NCBI GenBank assembly: GCA_963777625.1
Contig: CAVZRO010000018.1
Coordinates: 124,001-188,000 of the forward strand
Origin: DATDIC01 sp963777625
GTDB lineage: Bacteria > Pseudomonadota > Alphaproteobacteria > Acetobacterales > Acetobacteraceae
Length of the DNA: 64,000 nucleotides
Direction of reading: 5' to 3'
Shown here: positions 26,501 through 34,632 of the stretch, one piece after another
Position numbering within the stretch: the stretch's first letter is position 1
How the letters are laid out: each line of letters opens with the position of its first letter
Program-made: the position numbers and the translations under genes
Notes under the pieces: generated by a model
What the model was told of the DNA's origin: nothing
What the model saw: the letters and a program-made list of their open reading frames with translations, nothing else
Databases searched by the model: none

Positions 26501-27981
26501 GGCGCGGTAACGGCGGATGTCATGACTTCCGGGCTGGCGCCGGGATAGAAGGTGGAGACCTGGATGGTCGGGTAGTCCACCTCGGGCAAGGCCGAGATCG
26601 GCAGAAAGAAGAAGGCGGCGAGCCCGACCAGCAGGATCGCCGCCATCAGCAGGGCGGTGCCGACGGGCCTTCTGATGAACAGGGCGGACGGATTCACCCC
26701 TGCTGCGCTCCGCCGGATCGCCGCGTGACCGCGCGTGCCGTTTCGGTGGGGCTGCTGGCCGGGTGGCGCGGCGGCCGGGGCAGTGGATTGTGCGGTGGGG
26801 ATGCTGACCTTCATGCCGTCGCGCAGCCGGTCGGTACCGTCTGTCACCACGCGTTCCCCGGCTTTGAGACCTGAGATGACCTGTTGATACTGGCCATCAA
26901 CAACGCCGAGCTTTACCGGACGGGAGGCGACGCTGCTGTCCTGGTTGATGACCCATGCAAACGTGCCGGACGCACCGAGCTGGACGGCCGGGACGGGGAC
27001 GCGCACGACGTTGGTCAACGTGTTCACCAGCAGATGGGCGTTGACGAACTCGTTGGGGAAAAGCTGGTTCTTATCATTCGGGAAGACCGCACGCATCTTC
27101 ACCGTACCGGTGGAGGTGTCCATCTGGTTGTCGATGGTGGCTAGCTTGCCCTGGTCGATCTGCGTCGTGTTGGCCTGGTCGTAGGCGTCCACCTCCAGGC
27201 TGGCACCCTGCGCCACGCGATCTTCAATATCCGCGAGATTCTGCTGGGGGACCGAGAACACGACCGACATCGGCTGCATCTGCGTAATCACCACGATGCC
27301 GTTGGGGTCGGAGGTCTGCACGTAATTGCCCGGATCGACCTGGCGGAGACCGACGCGTCCGTCGATCGGCGACACTATGTGGCAATAGGCGATGTTGAGC
27401 TGGTCGGTGGCGACCGTCGCCTGGTCCGCCTTCACGGTGCCGGCGTTCTGCTGCACGAGATAGCGCTGATCCTGCACCTGCTGCTGCGCGATCGAATCCT
27501 GGCGCCCCAGGGTCTGATAGCGCTGCAGGTCGGCTTGCGCCTGCGCCAGCAGACCTTGATCATGCGCCAGCTGGCCCTGGTCGCGCTGCAACTGCGCCTG
27601 ATAGATGCGGTCGTCGATTTGCACCAGGAAATCGCCCTTCTTTACGAGCTGGCCTTCCTGGAACGCCACCTGGGTAAGCTGGCCGTTGATCTGCGTCTTT
27701 ACCGTAACGGTGTCGAGCGGACTGACGGTCCCCAGCTCGTTCAGGATGATGCGGATGTCGCCGGTGCCGATCGTCGCCGCACCGACCGGCTGAGCGGCCG
27801 TCGCCGGCGCTCCGGTCGGCGGTGCGGCATGCCGGGCGAGGATGAAACGCAGGCCGAATGCGATCGCCACGCAGCAAAGCGCCAGCAATAGCCATTTGAG
27901 CCACGGCCGCCGCACACGGGCTGGTTGAGAAACGGCAGGCGGCTTGTGCTCAAATTCGACGCGATCGACTTGTTCATCCAT
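23584..27981 (-). CDS. MdtA-like membrane-fusion protein and MdtB-like RND pump, read as one 1465-codon frame
   Basis: Residues 1 to about 428 are a periplasmic adaptor: an N-terminal transmembrane anchor (WLLLALCCVAIAFGLRFIL), a lipoyl/hairpin region and a beta-barrel part (GKLATIDNQMDTSTGTVKMR). The remainder is a full RND transporter of the MdtB type, opening VNPSALFIRRPVGTALLM and containing GFVVDDAIVMIEN. In nearly all relatives these are two genes. Here a run of four C (minus strand; 26748-26751) appears to carry one extra base: with three, the adaptor ends RSGGAQQG and stops at 26694-26696, overlapping a GTG start for the pump at 26697. I therefore read mdtA as 26694-27981 and mdtB as 23584-26697. 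The adaptor start at 27981 has only a weak ribosome binding site. Confidence 0.92.
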   Translation of the reverse strand: MDEQVDRVEFEHKPPAVSQPARVRRPWLKWLLLALCCVAIAFGLRFILARHAAPPTGAPATAAQPVGAATIGTGDIRIILNELGTVSPLDTVTVKTQINGQLTQVAFQEGQLVKKGDFLVQIDDRIYQAQLQRDQGQLAHDQGLLAQAQADLQRYQTLGRQDSIAQQQVQDQRYLVQQNAGTVKADQATVATDQLNIAYCHIVSPIDGRVGLRQVDPGNYVQTSDPNGIVVITQMQPMSVVFSVPQQNLADIEDRVAQGASLEVDAYDQANTTQIDQGKLATIDNQMDTSTGTVKMRAVFPNDKNQLFPNEFVNAHLLVNTLTNVVRVPVPAVQLGASGTFAWVINQDSSVASRPVKLGVVDGQYQQVISGLKAGERVVTDGTDRLRDGMKVSIPTAQSTAPAAAPPGQQPHRNGTRGHAAIRRSAAGVNPSALFIRRPVGTALLMAAILLVGLAAFFFLPISALPEVDYPTIQVSTFYPGASPEVMTSAVTAPLEVQFGEMPGLNQMFSQSSAGASVITLQFGLDLSLDIAEQEVQAAINASGNLLPADLPAPPIYAKVNPADAPILTLALTSKTLPLTQVEDLADTRLAQKISQQPGVGLVSISGGQRPAVRIQVDPRALAAHGLNIDDLRTTLGNANVNNPKGSFDGPAQASTINDNDQINTPELYGALVIAYKNGDPVRLRDVATVVQAPENDRLAAWANRTPAVILNIQRQPGANVIQVVNNIQKLLPQLTAGLPPSVNVAVLTDRTNTIRASVSDVEFELLLSVALVVLVIFLFLRNLPATIIPSLSVPLSLVGTLAVMYLVGFSLDNLSLMALTISTGFVVDDAIVMIENISRFIEAGESPMQAALKGAGQIGFTIISLTVSLIAVLIPLLFMGGVVGRLFHEFAITLAVTIVISALVSLTLVPMMCARLLRHRPDAQRWRFDMAAERGFNWVIARYDSALNVVLDHQPLTLLVALVTLVLTVWLYIVLPKGFFPVQDTGLIQAISVAPQTVSFQTMSTRQQALADAILKDPDVVSLSSFIGVDGTNMTLNTGRFLINLKPRDQRASPVTEVIRRLQNEAAGVLGISLYMQPVQDLTLDSSVSATQYQFVLENPNLSALNEWVPKLEQRLRASPDLADVADDLSAQGLETDLVIDRAAAARFGVTPATIDNALYDMFGQRIISTIYTQSNQYRVIMEGSPAIQHSLAGLNAIYLPSAAVAGGQVPISAIVHVEQHAGPLEISHLGQFPATTISFDVPPTSSLGAAVTAVRQAEAEVGLPASFITAFQGAAAALESSLSNELLLVMAAIVTVYIVLGVLYESFIHPVTILSTLPSAGLGALVALWLAGDDIDVISIIGIILLIGIVKKNAIMMIDFALVAERDEGKPPREAIHQACLLRFRPIMMTTMAALLGALPLMLGQGTGSELRRPLGITIVGGLIVSQMLTLFTTPVIYLAFDRLALRFTGHGPAKTAGDEAIS
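26694..26751 (-). other. mdtA/mdtB junction: GTGA overlap hidden by one extra base
   Basis: The sequence GTGA (26697-26694) is the expected coupled stop/start: TGA ends the adaptor in the corrected frame and GTG starts the pump, whose next residues NPSALFIRRP match typical MdtB N-termini. The surplus base lies in the run at 26748-26751. Confidence 0.7.
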
Positions 27982-28331
27982 AATTGAGAGCCCACAGAGG
28001 CGGACGAGGGATATGTTGCGAGTGGCTGGGCATGGTCCCTTCGTCTCTCATTATGGCGGGAATGGACCGGCCGCATCGGATCACGAACACTTGTTTGCTG
28101 AGTGCCGTGGCATCCTATCATCTCGCGACTGGCCACTCATGCAAAGAAGTGTAGCAGCGCTCCCATGTCGCGTCTGCTCCGGTTACGTGTCGAACAGTTG
28201 CCGCTGGGCCGCCGGCGGCGCCCGCCGCGACGGGTGTGTGAGCTGGTACCTTCGCGTTCTTACCGCTGCTGATTAATGAATTGTTTCGGCTGGCCGCAGC
28301 AGACGACGTTAATGGCCCAGGCTGTTCGGTT
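27982..28331. other. Intergenic region upstream of the efflux operon
   Basis: A 350-base stretch between the enolase-family gene (ending at 28332) and the adaptor gene (starting at 27981), both on the minus strand. It should contain the efflux promoter. I see a GC-rich imperfect palindrome around 28205-28235 but no T-run, and no recognisable regulator gene or operator. Confidence 0.4.
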
Positions 28332-29441
28332 TCAGCGCAGGATCGCCTCGGTCTTGCGATCGATCAGGCCGAAATCGATTTGTCCCGCCAATCCGGGTTC
28401 GGTTGGCGCGTGCAGAAGCCCGTCCTTGTCGATCTCCAGTTCCCTCGCCATGCCGTATTTGTGCGCCCCATCCGGCAGCAGCACCTCGAACATGGTTGTG
28501 TTCCGCAGGCCCATGCAGAGATGCAGGTTGGCGAGGTTGTTAAGTGAATTGCCGCTATGGTGGATCTCGTACTTGATCCCGAACGCCTCCGCCAGGTGGG
28601 CGGTTTTCAGCATTGCGGTCAGGCCGCCTTTGTTCGGTATGTCGCCGCGCAGATAGTCGGTGGCGCGCTCGGTCAGCCAGATCGGGTAGGTGTCCAGACC
28701 ACCGGCGGGAAATTCGGTGGCCATGATGGGGATGTCCAGCTTTTCCCGAAGCTTGACATAATTATAGATATCCTCATCGGCCATCGGGTCTTCGTACCAA
28801 TAGAAGCCCATCTCCTCGATCGCGCGGCCGACCCGCAGCGCGTCAGTATAATTGTAGCTCCAGGTGGAATCGAGCATGACCCGGAAATCGTCCCCGACCG
28901 CCTTACGCACCGCTTCGCAGACCTTGATGTCCTGGTCGGGATCACGCGGCGGATGGATTTTATATGCACGCCAGCCGTTCGACTTGAATTGCTGCGCCTG
29001 ATCCACATAGGCCGCGATGTCGGGCAGAAGCTGTGAACTTGCATACGCAACAATGGACGTCCGATAGGTTCCCATCAACGCATGCACCGGCAGTCCGGCG
29101 ATTTTGCCAGCCAGGTCCCACAATGCGGTGTCGACCGCGCCCACGGTGCGATAGCTCACCACCCGGGTCAGCAGCCGCATCGATTGATGGATACGCTCGC
29201 GCTGCAACGGGTTCTGTCCGATCAGCAGCGGCTTCAGCGAACGGATCAACTGCGGTCCGTCCATCGATGCGGGGTTGCTCGCCGAGCCGAGAAACGCGTG
29301 TCCTTCCAGACCGTCATCGGTATGGATGCGCAGCAGGCCAAGATTCGAGACGGTCGAGGCCAACGAGCCCTGATGATACACCGTGGCCGGAATACCGTCC
29401 CAGGTGAAGATTGTCAGCGTGACGTTGTCGATTTTTGCCAT
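28332..29441 (-). CDS. Enolase-superfamily enzyme (mandelate racemase / muconate lactonizing type)
   Basis: A 369-residue member of the enolase superfamily, which abstracts a proton alpha to a carboxylate. The expected elements are visible: the N-terminal capping domain, the WRAYKIHPP lysine motif, metal ligands in MLDSTWSYNY (Asp), WYEDPM (Glu) and MATEFP (Glu), and a C-terminal KYEIHHSG histidine. Those features fit the mandelate-racemase subgroup of acid-sugar dehydratases and racemases, but the substrate is not inferable. It follows the DUF2255-like gene by five bases and is the last gene of a three-gene unit with a solute-binding protein, suggesting catabolism of an imported carboxylate. 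Confidence 0.88.
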   Translation of the reverse strand: MAKIDNVTLTIFTWDGIPATVYHQGSLASTVSNLGLLRIHTDDGLEGHAFLGSASNPASMDGPQLIRSLKPLLIGQNPLQRERIHQSMRLLTRVVSYRTVGAVDTALWDLAGKIAGLPVHALMGTYRTSIVAYASSQLLPDIAAYVDQAQQFKSNGWRAYKIHPPRDPDQDIKVCEAVRKAVGDDFRVMLDSTWSYNYTDALRVGRAIEEMGFYWYEDPMADEDIYNYVKLREKLDIPIMATEFPAGGLDTYPIWLTERATDYLRGDIPNKGGLTAMLKTAHLAEAFGIKYEIHHSGNSLNNLANLHLCMGLRNTTMFEVLLPDGAHKYGMARELEIDKDGLLHAPTEPGLAGQIDFGLIDRKTEAILR

Positions 29442-29446
29442 GGCGG

Positions 29447-29809
29447 CTACACCGTCTCCAGTCGCAGCGTGGTCGGCAGCGTTTCCGGCCGCACCATTTC
29501 CTTCGCATACGGGCTCGACTGGTATTTCGCCAGGAACGCGGCACTGACCCGATCGATGGCGGCAGGATCGGTCACGGCGGTTGCGTGCACCGGAATCGGT
29601 TGCCCGTCGATTTCCAGCGTCGCCAGCCCATCAGCCGCGACCGAGCGGTACCAGCGTCCCTTCGCCGCCTGGAACGAGCGGATGAATACCTCGTCATCCG
29701 CGACGACCACCCAGATGGTAACTGGCTTGTCGGGCTGCCGCGTCGTGCGGATGCCGATTTCCTGTCGCGTGCTCAGGGCGGCAAGCATTGCTTTGTCGAA
29801 GCTGCTCAT
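29447..29809 (-). CDS. DUF2255-like small protein (flavin-reductase-like fold suspected)
   Basis: A 120-residue soluble protein. The sequence EIGIRTTRQPDKPVTIWVVV followed by DEVFIRSFQAAKGRWYRS resembles the DUF2255 family, whose split-barrel fold is related to deazaflavin- or FMN-binding nitroreductase-like proteins. No catalytic motif is known to me. Its ATG at 29809 overlaps the stop of the solute-binding-protein gene (ATGA), and the enolase-family gene starts five bases after it, so it is coupled to both. Confidence 0.65.
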   Translation of the reverse strand: MSSFDKAMLAALSTRQEIGIRTTRQPDKPVTIWVVVADDEVFIRSFQAAKGRWYRSVAADGLATLEIDGQPIPVHATAVTDPAAIDRVSAAFLAKYQSSPYAKEMVRPETLPTTLRLETV

Positions 29810-31306
29810 GGTGTCATCTCGATGCCTTGCGGTCGGATCAGCCCATCCGGGGTCGGCGTGAACCCTGATACCTTATCCGATAACGCCCACAACCATCGCC
29901 GGTGATAGAGCACGAGGTGAGGGCGGTCGTTGAGGTAGATGTCGGACAGTTTGCGATACAACGCCTGCCGCTGCGGCACGTCGTTGGCCGCCCGCGCTTT
30001 TGCCAGCACGTCGTCGAATGCCGGGTTGCAGTATCTACCCCAGTTCAGGAACCCGTCGCAGGCCAGCCAGATGGAGACATTGCCATCCGGATCGGGACGG
30101 CCGCTCCAGATCACCACGGCGGCCTGATAGTTGCCGGCCTGTGTCGCGGCGACCAGCGCGTTGGCTTCCATCGCCTGCAGCTTGATATCGAACCCGGCCT
30201 CCGCTCCCATGGCCTGGATGACCTGCCCGACCTGCTGTTCGACCGTGCTGTTGCCGACCAGCAGCGTGAACGTCACATGATCGACACCGGCTTGCTTCAG
30301 CAGCGCCTTTGCCTTGGCAACGTCGCGGGGCGGCACAGGACGATCAGGGTTCCAGTAACGCGATTCGGGTGCCTCGAACTGATTGGAGGGGATGAACAGG
30401 CCGTTCATCACCACCTGGTTGAGAGCATTCCGGTCAATGGCGGCTTCCAGCGCAGCGCGGATCCGCGGGTCGTGTCCCAGTGTCTGCGACTGCGGACCGT
30501 TGGCGACATTGATGGATATCGTATCATATGCGAGTGCCGTCGCGGTGACCAACCGCAGGTGCGAATCCGCCTTCACGCCGGCGATGTCCGCCGGCCCGAG
30601 ACGCTCGACCATATCGAGTTGGCCCGCCTTCAGATCGACCAGCCGAACCGCCGTGTTGGGGATCGGCTGGTAGACGATGCGGTCGATCTTGATCGCCGCG
30701 GCGTTCCAGTAATCAGGAAACCGCTCCACCACGATGCGGTCCTGCGGTATGCGTTCCTTCAATGTAAACGGGCCGGCACATGGCAGCTCATTGGCGATGT
30801 TCCCGCCGAGTTCGCGCCATCGCCTTGGGTGACATGATCATCCCGGCGCGATCCGCCAGGACTGCCACCAGGGGCGCGTAAGGCTGTGACAGCGTCACGC
30901 GCACCGTGTGGGGGTCTATCACGTCCACGCCGGATACCGGCTTGAGCTCGCCCTTGCGCAAGCTGTCGGGGGCGGTGCGGTAGCGTTGAATGCTGGCTTG
31001 CACCGCCGCGGCATCCATCAGCTCGCCGTCATGAAATCGCACGCCGTCGCGCAGATGCAGGGTGAGTGCCCGCGCGTCCGCTGACCATTCCCAGCTCGTC
31101 GCAAGTTGCGGGACGAACTCGTTCTTTGCGTCGGTGTCGATCAGCTTGTCGCAGACTGCGGCGAAGACGACCCGGCCGACGAACGTACCGCCGCGCGCCG
31201 GATCGAGCGCATCGGGATCTTCGTTCAGTCCGATGCGCAGCGTCGCCGCGCTTCCTGACCGGACCAACAGCAGCAAGAACAGGACGAACACGGTGAGCCA
31301 GCGCAT
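29806..31306 (-). CDS. ABC transporter solute-binding protein (family 5), frameshifted
   Basis: A second peptide/opine-type binding protein with no permease genes beside it. The start is ATG at 31306, with an excellent AGGAG site seven bases upstream and a signal peptide (WLTVFVLFLLLLVRSGSA). The first 163 or so residues read in one frame and the rest in another; deleting one base near 30811-30815 joins SPKAMA to ELGGNIANELPCAGPFTLKE and restores about 499 residues. C-terminal family-5 features include DPRIRAALEAAIDRNAL. Probably an intact gene with a sequence error. Confidence 0.82.
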
Positions 31307-31342
31307 GGATTGCTCCTGGACGAACTGGCGGAAGGTTGCCGC

Positions 31343-31935
31343 ATGAGCGCGCCGGATGCCAGGGTTGCCGGGCTGGGTGATTCGTCGGGGGTGCTGTTCA
31401 GCCATCCCAAGGACTTCACCCCGGTTTGCGCGACCGAGTTGGCGGAAGTCGCTCGTCTGAAGCCGGAATGGGAGAAGCGCCACGTCAAGCCGATCGGGCT
31501 GTCGGTCGATCCCGCGGCCAGCCATAAGGGGTGGGAGAAGGACATCGAGGAGACGCAAGGGCAGAAGCTGAATTTCGCGGTGCTGGCCGATGCCGACCGG
31601 AGGTGTCGGACCTTTATGACATGGTGCACCCGCAAGCCGATCCGGCGGTAACGGTGCGCAGCGTCTTCATCGTCGGTCCCAACAAGAAGGTGCGGCTGAT
31701 CATCACCTACCCGCCGAGCACGGGGCGCAATTTCGACGAGATTCTGCGGGTGACCGACAGCCTGCGACTGACCGACGCGCCCAAGGTGGCCACGCCGGTG
31801 AATTGGACCGACGGGCAGCAGGTGATCATCTCTCCCCGCGTGTCGGGTGAGGAGGCAAAGAAGCGGTTCCCGCAGGGCTGGAAGACTCTGAAGCCATATT
31901 TGCGTGTCGTCGAGCAGCCGAAGCTGCGTGGCTGA
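31343..31935 (+). pseudogene. 1-Cys peroxiredoxin (AhpC/TSA family), truncated and frameshifted
   Basis: The product matches Prx6-type peroxiredoxins, which reduce peroxides through a single peroxidatic Cys, here in HPKDFTPVCATEL. The C-terminal part is normal (ADPAVTVRSVFIVGPNKKVR, then NWTDGQQVIISP). Two defects: a missing base at about 31599-31601 (restoring it gives ADREVSDLYDMVHPQ), and an N-terminus about 20-25 residues shorter than usual, lacking the first beta-strands before GDSSGVLFSHPKD. The ATG at 31343 has a GGAAGG site. The frameshift may be an error, but the short N-terminus next to the divergent binding-protein gene suggests genuine truncation. Confidence 0.7.
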
Positions 31936-31944
31936 TAGCGAAAT

Positions 31945-31982
31945 GGGGCCCTGCCGGATGGCGGAGCCCCTAATCGGTTTTC
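31945..31982 (+). terminator. Hairpin terminator between convergent genes
   Basis: GGGGC at 31945-31949 pairs with GCCCC at 31966-31970, and the stem continues inward (CTGCC with GGCGG-type pairs) around a GGAT loop, giving about ten paired positions with one mismatch. On the plus strand it is followed after a short spacer by TTTT at 31978-31981, fitting an intrinsic terminator for the peroxiredoxin transcript. It touches the stop codon of the convergent CHRD gene. Confidence 0.7.
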
Positions 31983-32436
31983 AGGCTTTGGGCGGGACGA
32001 TCTGGCCGCGTATTTCGCCGCCAGGATGGGCCTGGGTGTGAACGTTTACGTACGTATCGCCGGCCATCAATTGCTGGGCCTGGGCCGGGGTCAGAGTGGC
32101 CTCGCCTTTGATCGGGCTGGTCGCTGGCTGACCCTTTTCGCTGAGCCAGACTTCAACACCGGCATTCTTTCCAGTGGGCGCCGGGCCATGGATGTGCGCC
32201 ATGGTGGCGGCTCCCGACAGACCGCTGAACGTGATGTCCCACGTCAGCATGCGCGTAGCGGGATCGTAGGTGAGATCGGCGGAGCCTCGGCCGGGGGTGT
32301 TCACCGGCGGCACCTGCTGCGCACCGCTCAGCGGAACGGTCATGGTCATGGGCGCTGCCTGCGCCGTGGCGCCCAGCCCGCCCAAAGCCAAGCCGGTGAG
32401 GGTCAGCGCCGTGCGTCGCGTTAGAGGGTGGGTCAT
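31981..32436 (-). CDS. CHRD-domain secreted protein
   Basis: A 151-residue exported protein with a twin-arginine-like signal (TRRTALTLTGLALGGLGATA) followed by a CHRD domain, first described in chordin. Typical features are PLSGAQQVPPV near the start, HIHGPAPTGKNAGV in the middle and the terminal HPGGEIRGQI. Function in bacteria is not established. The ATG at 32436 is chosen because it is preceded by GGAGAG and opens the signal peptide; the upstream ATG at 32475 adds non-conserved residues. It is convergent with the peroxiredoxin remnant and divergent from aat. Confidence 0.88.
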   Translation of the reverse strand: MTHPLTRRTALTLTGLALGGLGATAQAAPMTMTVPLSGAQQVPPVNTPGRGSADLTYDPATRMLTWDITFSGLSGAATMAHIHGPAPTGKNAGVEVWLSEKGQPATSPIKGEATLTPAQAQQLMAGDTYVNVHTQAHPGGEIRGQIVPPKA

Positions 32437-32561
32437 TTGAACTCTCCGTGGATTTTCCCAGCCACACGGCCTCATAACACGCCCGTCCGGCTTCTCACAG
32501 GGCGCGTTCAGGGCGCGCTTGAGGGCTTTCCTGGTTTCCCACTAAACTCCACAATGCGGCG

Positions 32562-33224
32562 ATGTCGCGACGAACGGTCGAAATCACTCCCGAACTTATG
32601 CTGCGCGCCTATCGCCACGGGTTGTTCCCGATGGCGGAGACGCGACGGGGGGACCGGCTGTACTGGCTGGATCCGGAGCGGCGGGGCGTGCTGCCGTTCG
32701 ACCGGTTCCATGTGCCGCGGCGGCTGCTGCGGACCGTCCTGGGCGACACGTTCGAGGTTTCCGCCGACCGGGATTTCGCGGCCACGATTGCAGGATGCGC
32801 GGCCGCGGCGCCCGGGCGGGAGGATACCTGGATCAACCCGCAGATCGAGCAGTTGTTCGGGGAATTGCACCGGATGGGATTCGCGCATTCGGTGGAGTGT
32901 CGCGCCGACGGGATGCTGGTCGGTGGATTGTATGGCGTGGCGATGGGCGGCGTGTTCTTCGGCGAGAGCATGTTCAGTGCGGAGCGCGACGCGTCGAAAG
33001 TCGCGCTCGTGCATCTGGTCGCGCGATTGAGGCTGGGCGGCTTTCGCTTGCTGGACACGCAGTTCGTCACGCCGCATCTGGCGCAGTTCGGCGCCGCCGA
33101 GATTCCGCGCGACGACTACAAGGCCCTATTGGGCGTGGCGATCGAAGCTTCGGCACGCTGGCTCCTTGCGGTGGACCGGGAGGTGCTGCGGGCCGAGATC
33201 AAACTGTTTGGCGACGGTCAGTAA
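32562..33224 (+). CDS. aat: Leucyl/phenylalanyl-tRNA-protein transferase
   Basis: A 220-residue cytoplasmic enzyme that adds Leu or Phe from aminoacyl-tRNA to proteins with N-terminal Lys or Arg, marking them for ClpS/ClpAP degradation in the N-end rule pathway. Conserved sequence includes ELMLRAYRHGLFPMAE, YWLDPERRGVLPF, WINPQIEQLFGELHRMG, GGVFFGESMFS and DTQFVTPHLAQFGA. Length and ends match the family. The next gene starts ten bases downstream of its stop. Confidence 0.95.
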   Translation: MSRRTVEITPELMLRAYRHGLFPMAETRRGDRLYWLDPERRGVLPFDRFHVPRRLLRTVLGDTFEVSADRDFAATIAGCAAAAPGREDTWINPQIEQLFGELHRMGFAHSVECRADGMLVGGLYGVAMGGVFFGESMFSAERDASKVALVHLVARLRLGGFRLLDTQFVTPHLAQFGAAEIPRDDYKALLGVAIEASARWLLAVDREVLRAEIKLFGDGQ

Positions 33225-33234
33225 GGGATAACGA

Positions 33235-33795
33235 ATGCGCTGGGTGGCTGCATCCCTGGTCATGCTTCTGGCAACCCCGGTCGTGGCGCAGGAGCGTCCG
33301 GCCGTTCGTCCGACCCACGACGTTTCGGTCACTTACCGGCTGCGCGGCGTCGACCCGAATGGCCGGCCGGAGTCGCGTCAGATCCATATGTCGTGGACCG
33401 ATCAGGGTCGCCGGATGCGATTGGAAATGGAAGGACAGTCGGATTTTGCATTGGTGGACTACGAAACCAGCCACATCACCATGGTGATGTTGCAGCGGGA
33501 GTTGTATGTCGCGTTGCCATTCGATCCGCGGCATCCGCCCGGCCTGGACATTCCCGCCGACGTCAGCATGACCGAGGCGGGGACCGACATGGTGGCGGGT
33601 ACACGCTGCGTTGTCTGGCACCTGAACGGGCCGCTTGCCGGTACCGCTTGCATCACTCCGGACGGCTTGCCGCTTCGGCTGCGGACCACCGCGACCGGCG
33701 AGGCTGCGATGGAAGCGGTGTCGGTCGCCTATGGTCCGCAGCCGGCGAACCTGTTCACGGTGCCGGCCGGCCTGCATGCGATCGAGCCGCACTGA
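33235..33795 (+). CDS. Periplasmic protein of unknown function (DUF4412-like)
   Basis: A 186-residue protein with a clear signal peptide (MRWVAASLVMLLATPVVAQE). The mature part is a beta-rich domain (SVTYRLRG, MSWTDQGRRMRLEMEG, AGTRCVVWHLNGPLAGTAC), resembling the lipoprotein-carrier-like folds that cover DUF4412 and similar families. Two Cys residues flank the ALNGP-type turn and could form a disulfide. It is close to aat upstream and to the SDR gene downstream (seven bases), suggesting cotranscription, but the role is unknown. Confidence 0.65.
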   Translation: MRWVAASLVMLLATPVVAQERPAVRPTHDVSVTYRLRGVDPNGRPESRQIHMSWTDQGRRMRLEMEGQSDFALVDYETSHITMVMLQRELYVALPFDPRHPPGLDIPADVSMTEAGTDMVAGTRCVVWHLNGPLAGTACITPDGLPLRLRTTATGEAAMEAVSVAYGPQPANLFTVPAGLHAIEPH

Positions 33796-33802
33796 AGGAG
33801 TG

Positions 33803-34594
33803 ATGCACGTGAATATCGATCTGTCCGGACGCGTTGCGCTGGTGACCGGTTCGACCGCTGGCATCGGCTTGGCCACGGCGCAGGGACTTGCCAGGCAAGG
33901 GGCGACAGTGTGGCTGACCGGGCGGACGCAGCCCCGGGTCGACGCGGCGCTGGCGAGCGTCGCGGCCGGTTGCAAGGATGCGAAGCTACACGGACTGGCC
34001 GCGGATCTGGCGACCGCAGCGGGCGCGCGCTCCGTTATCGCAGCGGTGCCGGAGCTTGACGTGCTGGTCAATAATCTGGGCGGGGTGACCGCACGCAAGC
34101 CGTTCGAGGAGCTCGACGACGCCGACTGGAATCGCGTGCTGGAGGTAAATCTGCTCAGCGGTGCGCGGTTGACGCGGCATTACATCGGCGGCATGCGGCG
34201 GAAGAACTGGGGACGCGTGGTGTTCGTCTCCAGCGAATCGGCGCTGCAGATTCCCACCGAGTTTCCCCATTACGGCGTGGCGAAAGCCGCCGTTATCGCG
34301 CTGGCACGTGCGGTGGCCGAGACGCTGGTGGGCTCCGGCGTGACGGTAAACTCGGTCTTGCCGGGGCCGACGATGGCGGAGGGGTTTCGGCGTCGGATCG
34401 CCGCCGACGGCCGCGGCGTGGAGGAATTTTCGCGCGAGTTCTTCGACAAGTTCCGCCCGACATCATTGATCAGGAGGCTGGCTGAGCCGGAGGAGGTGGC
34501 CAACATGATCGTCTATCTCTGCACGCCGGCGGCCTCGGCGACCCACGGAGCCGCGCTGCGGGTGGATGGGGGCGTGGTGAAGAGCGCGTTCTGA
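33803..34594 (+). CDS. Short-chain dehydrogenase/reductase
   Basis: A 263-residue NAD(P)-dependent oxidoreductase of the classical SDR family. The cofactor motif is TGSTAGIG, the structural motif is NNLGG (usually NNAG), the catalytic Ser is in FVSSES and the YxxxK pair is YGVAK. The C-terminus ends in VDGGVVKSAF, typical of FabG-like enzymes. The start at 33803 is preferred because AAGGAG lies just upstream; the longer open frame starting at 33635 overlaps the previous gene. Substrate unknown. Confidence 0.9.
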   Translation: MHVNIDLSGRVALVTGSTAGIGLATAQGLARQGATVWLTGRTQPRVDAALASVAAGCKDAKLHGLAADLATAAGARSVIAAVPELDVLVNNLGGVTARKPFEELDDADWNRVLEVNLLSGARLTRHYIGGMRRKNWGRVVFVSSESALQIPTEFPHYGVAKAAVIALARAVAETLVGSGVTVNSVLPGPTMAEGFRRRIAADGRGVEEFSREFFDKFRPTSLIRRLAEPEEVANMIVYLCTPAASATHGAALRVDGGVVKSAF

Positions 34595-34632
34595 TCGCTG
34601 CGCGGAAAGGTCGGTGTCAGCGCATCGCGCGT

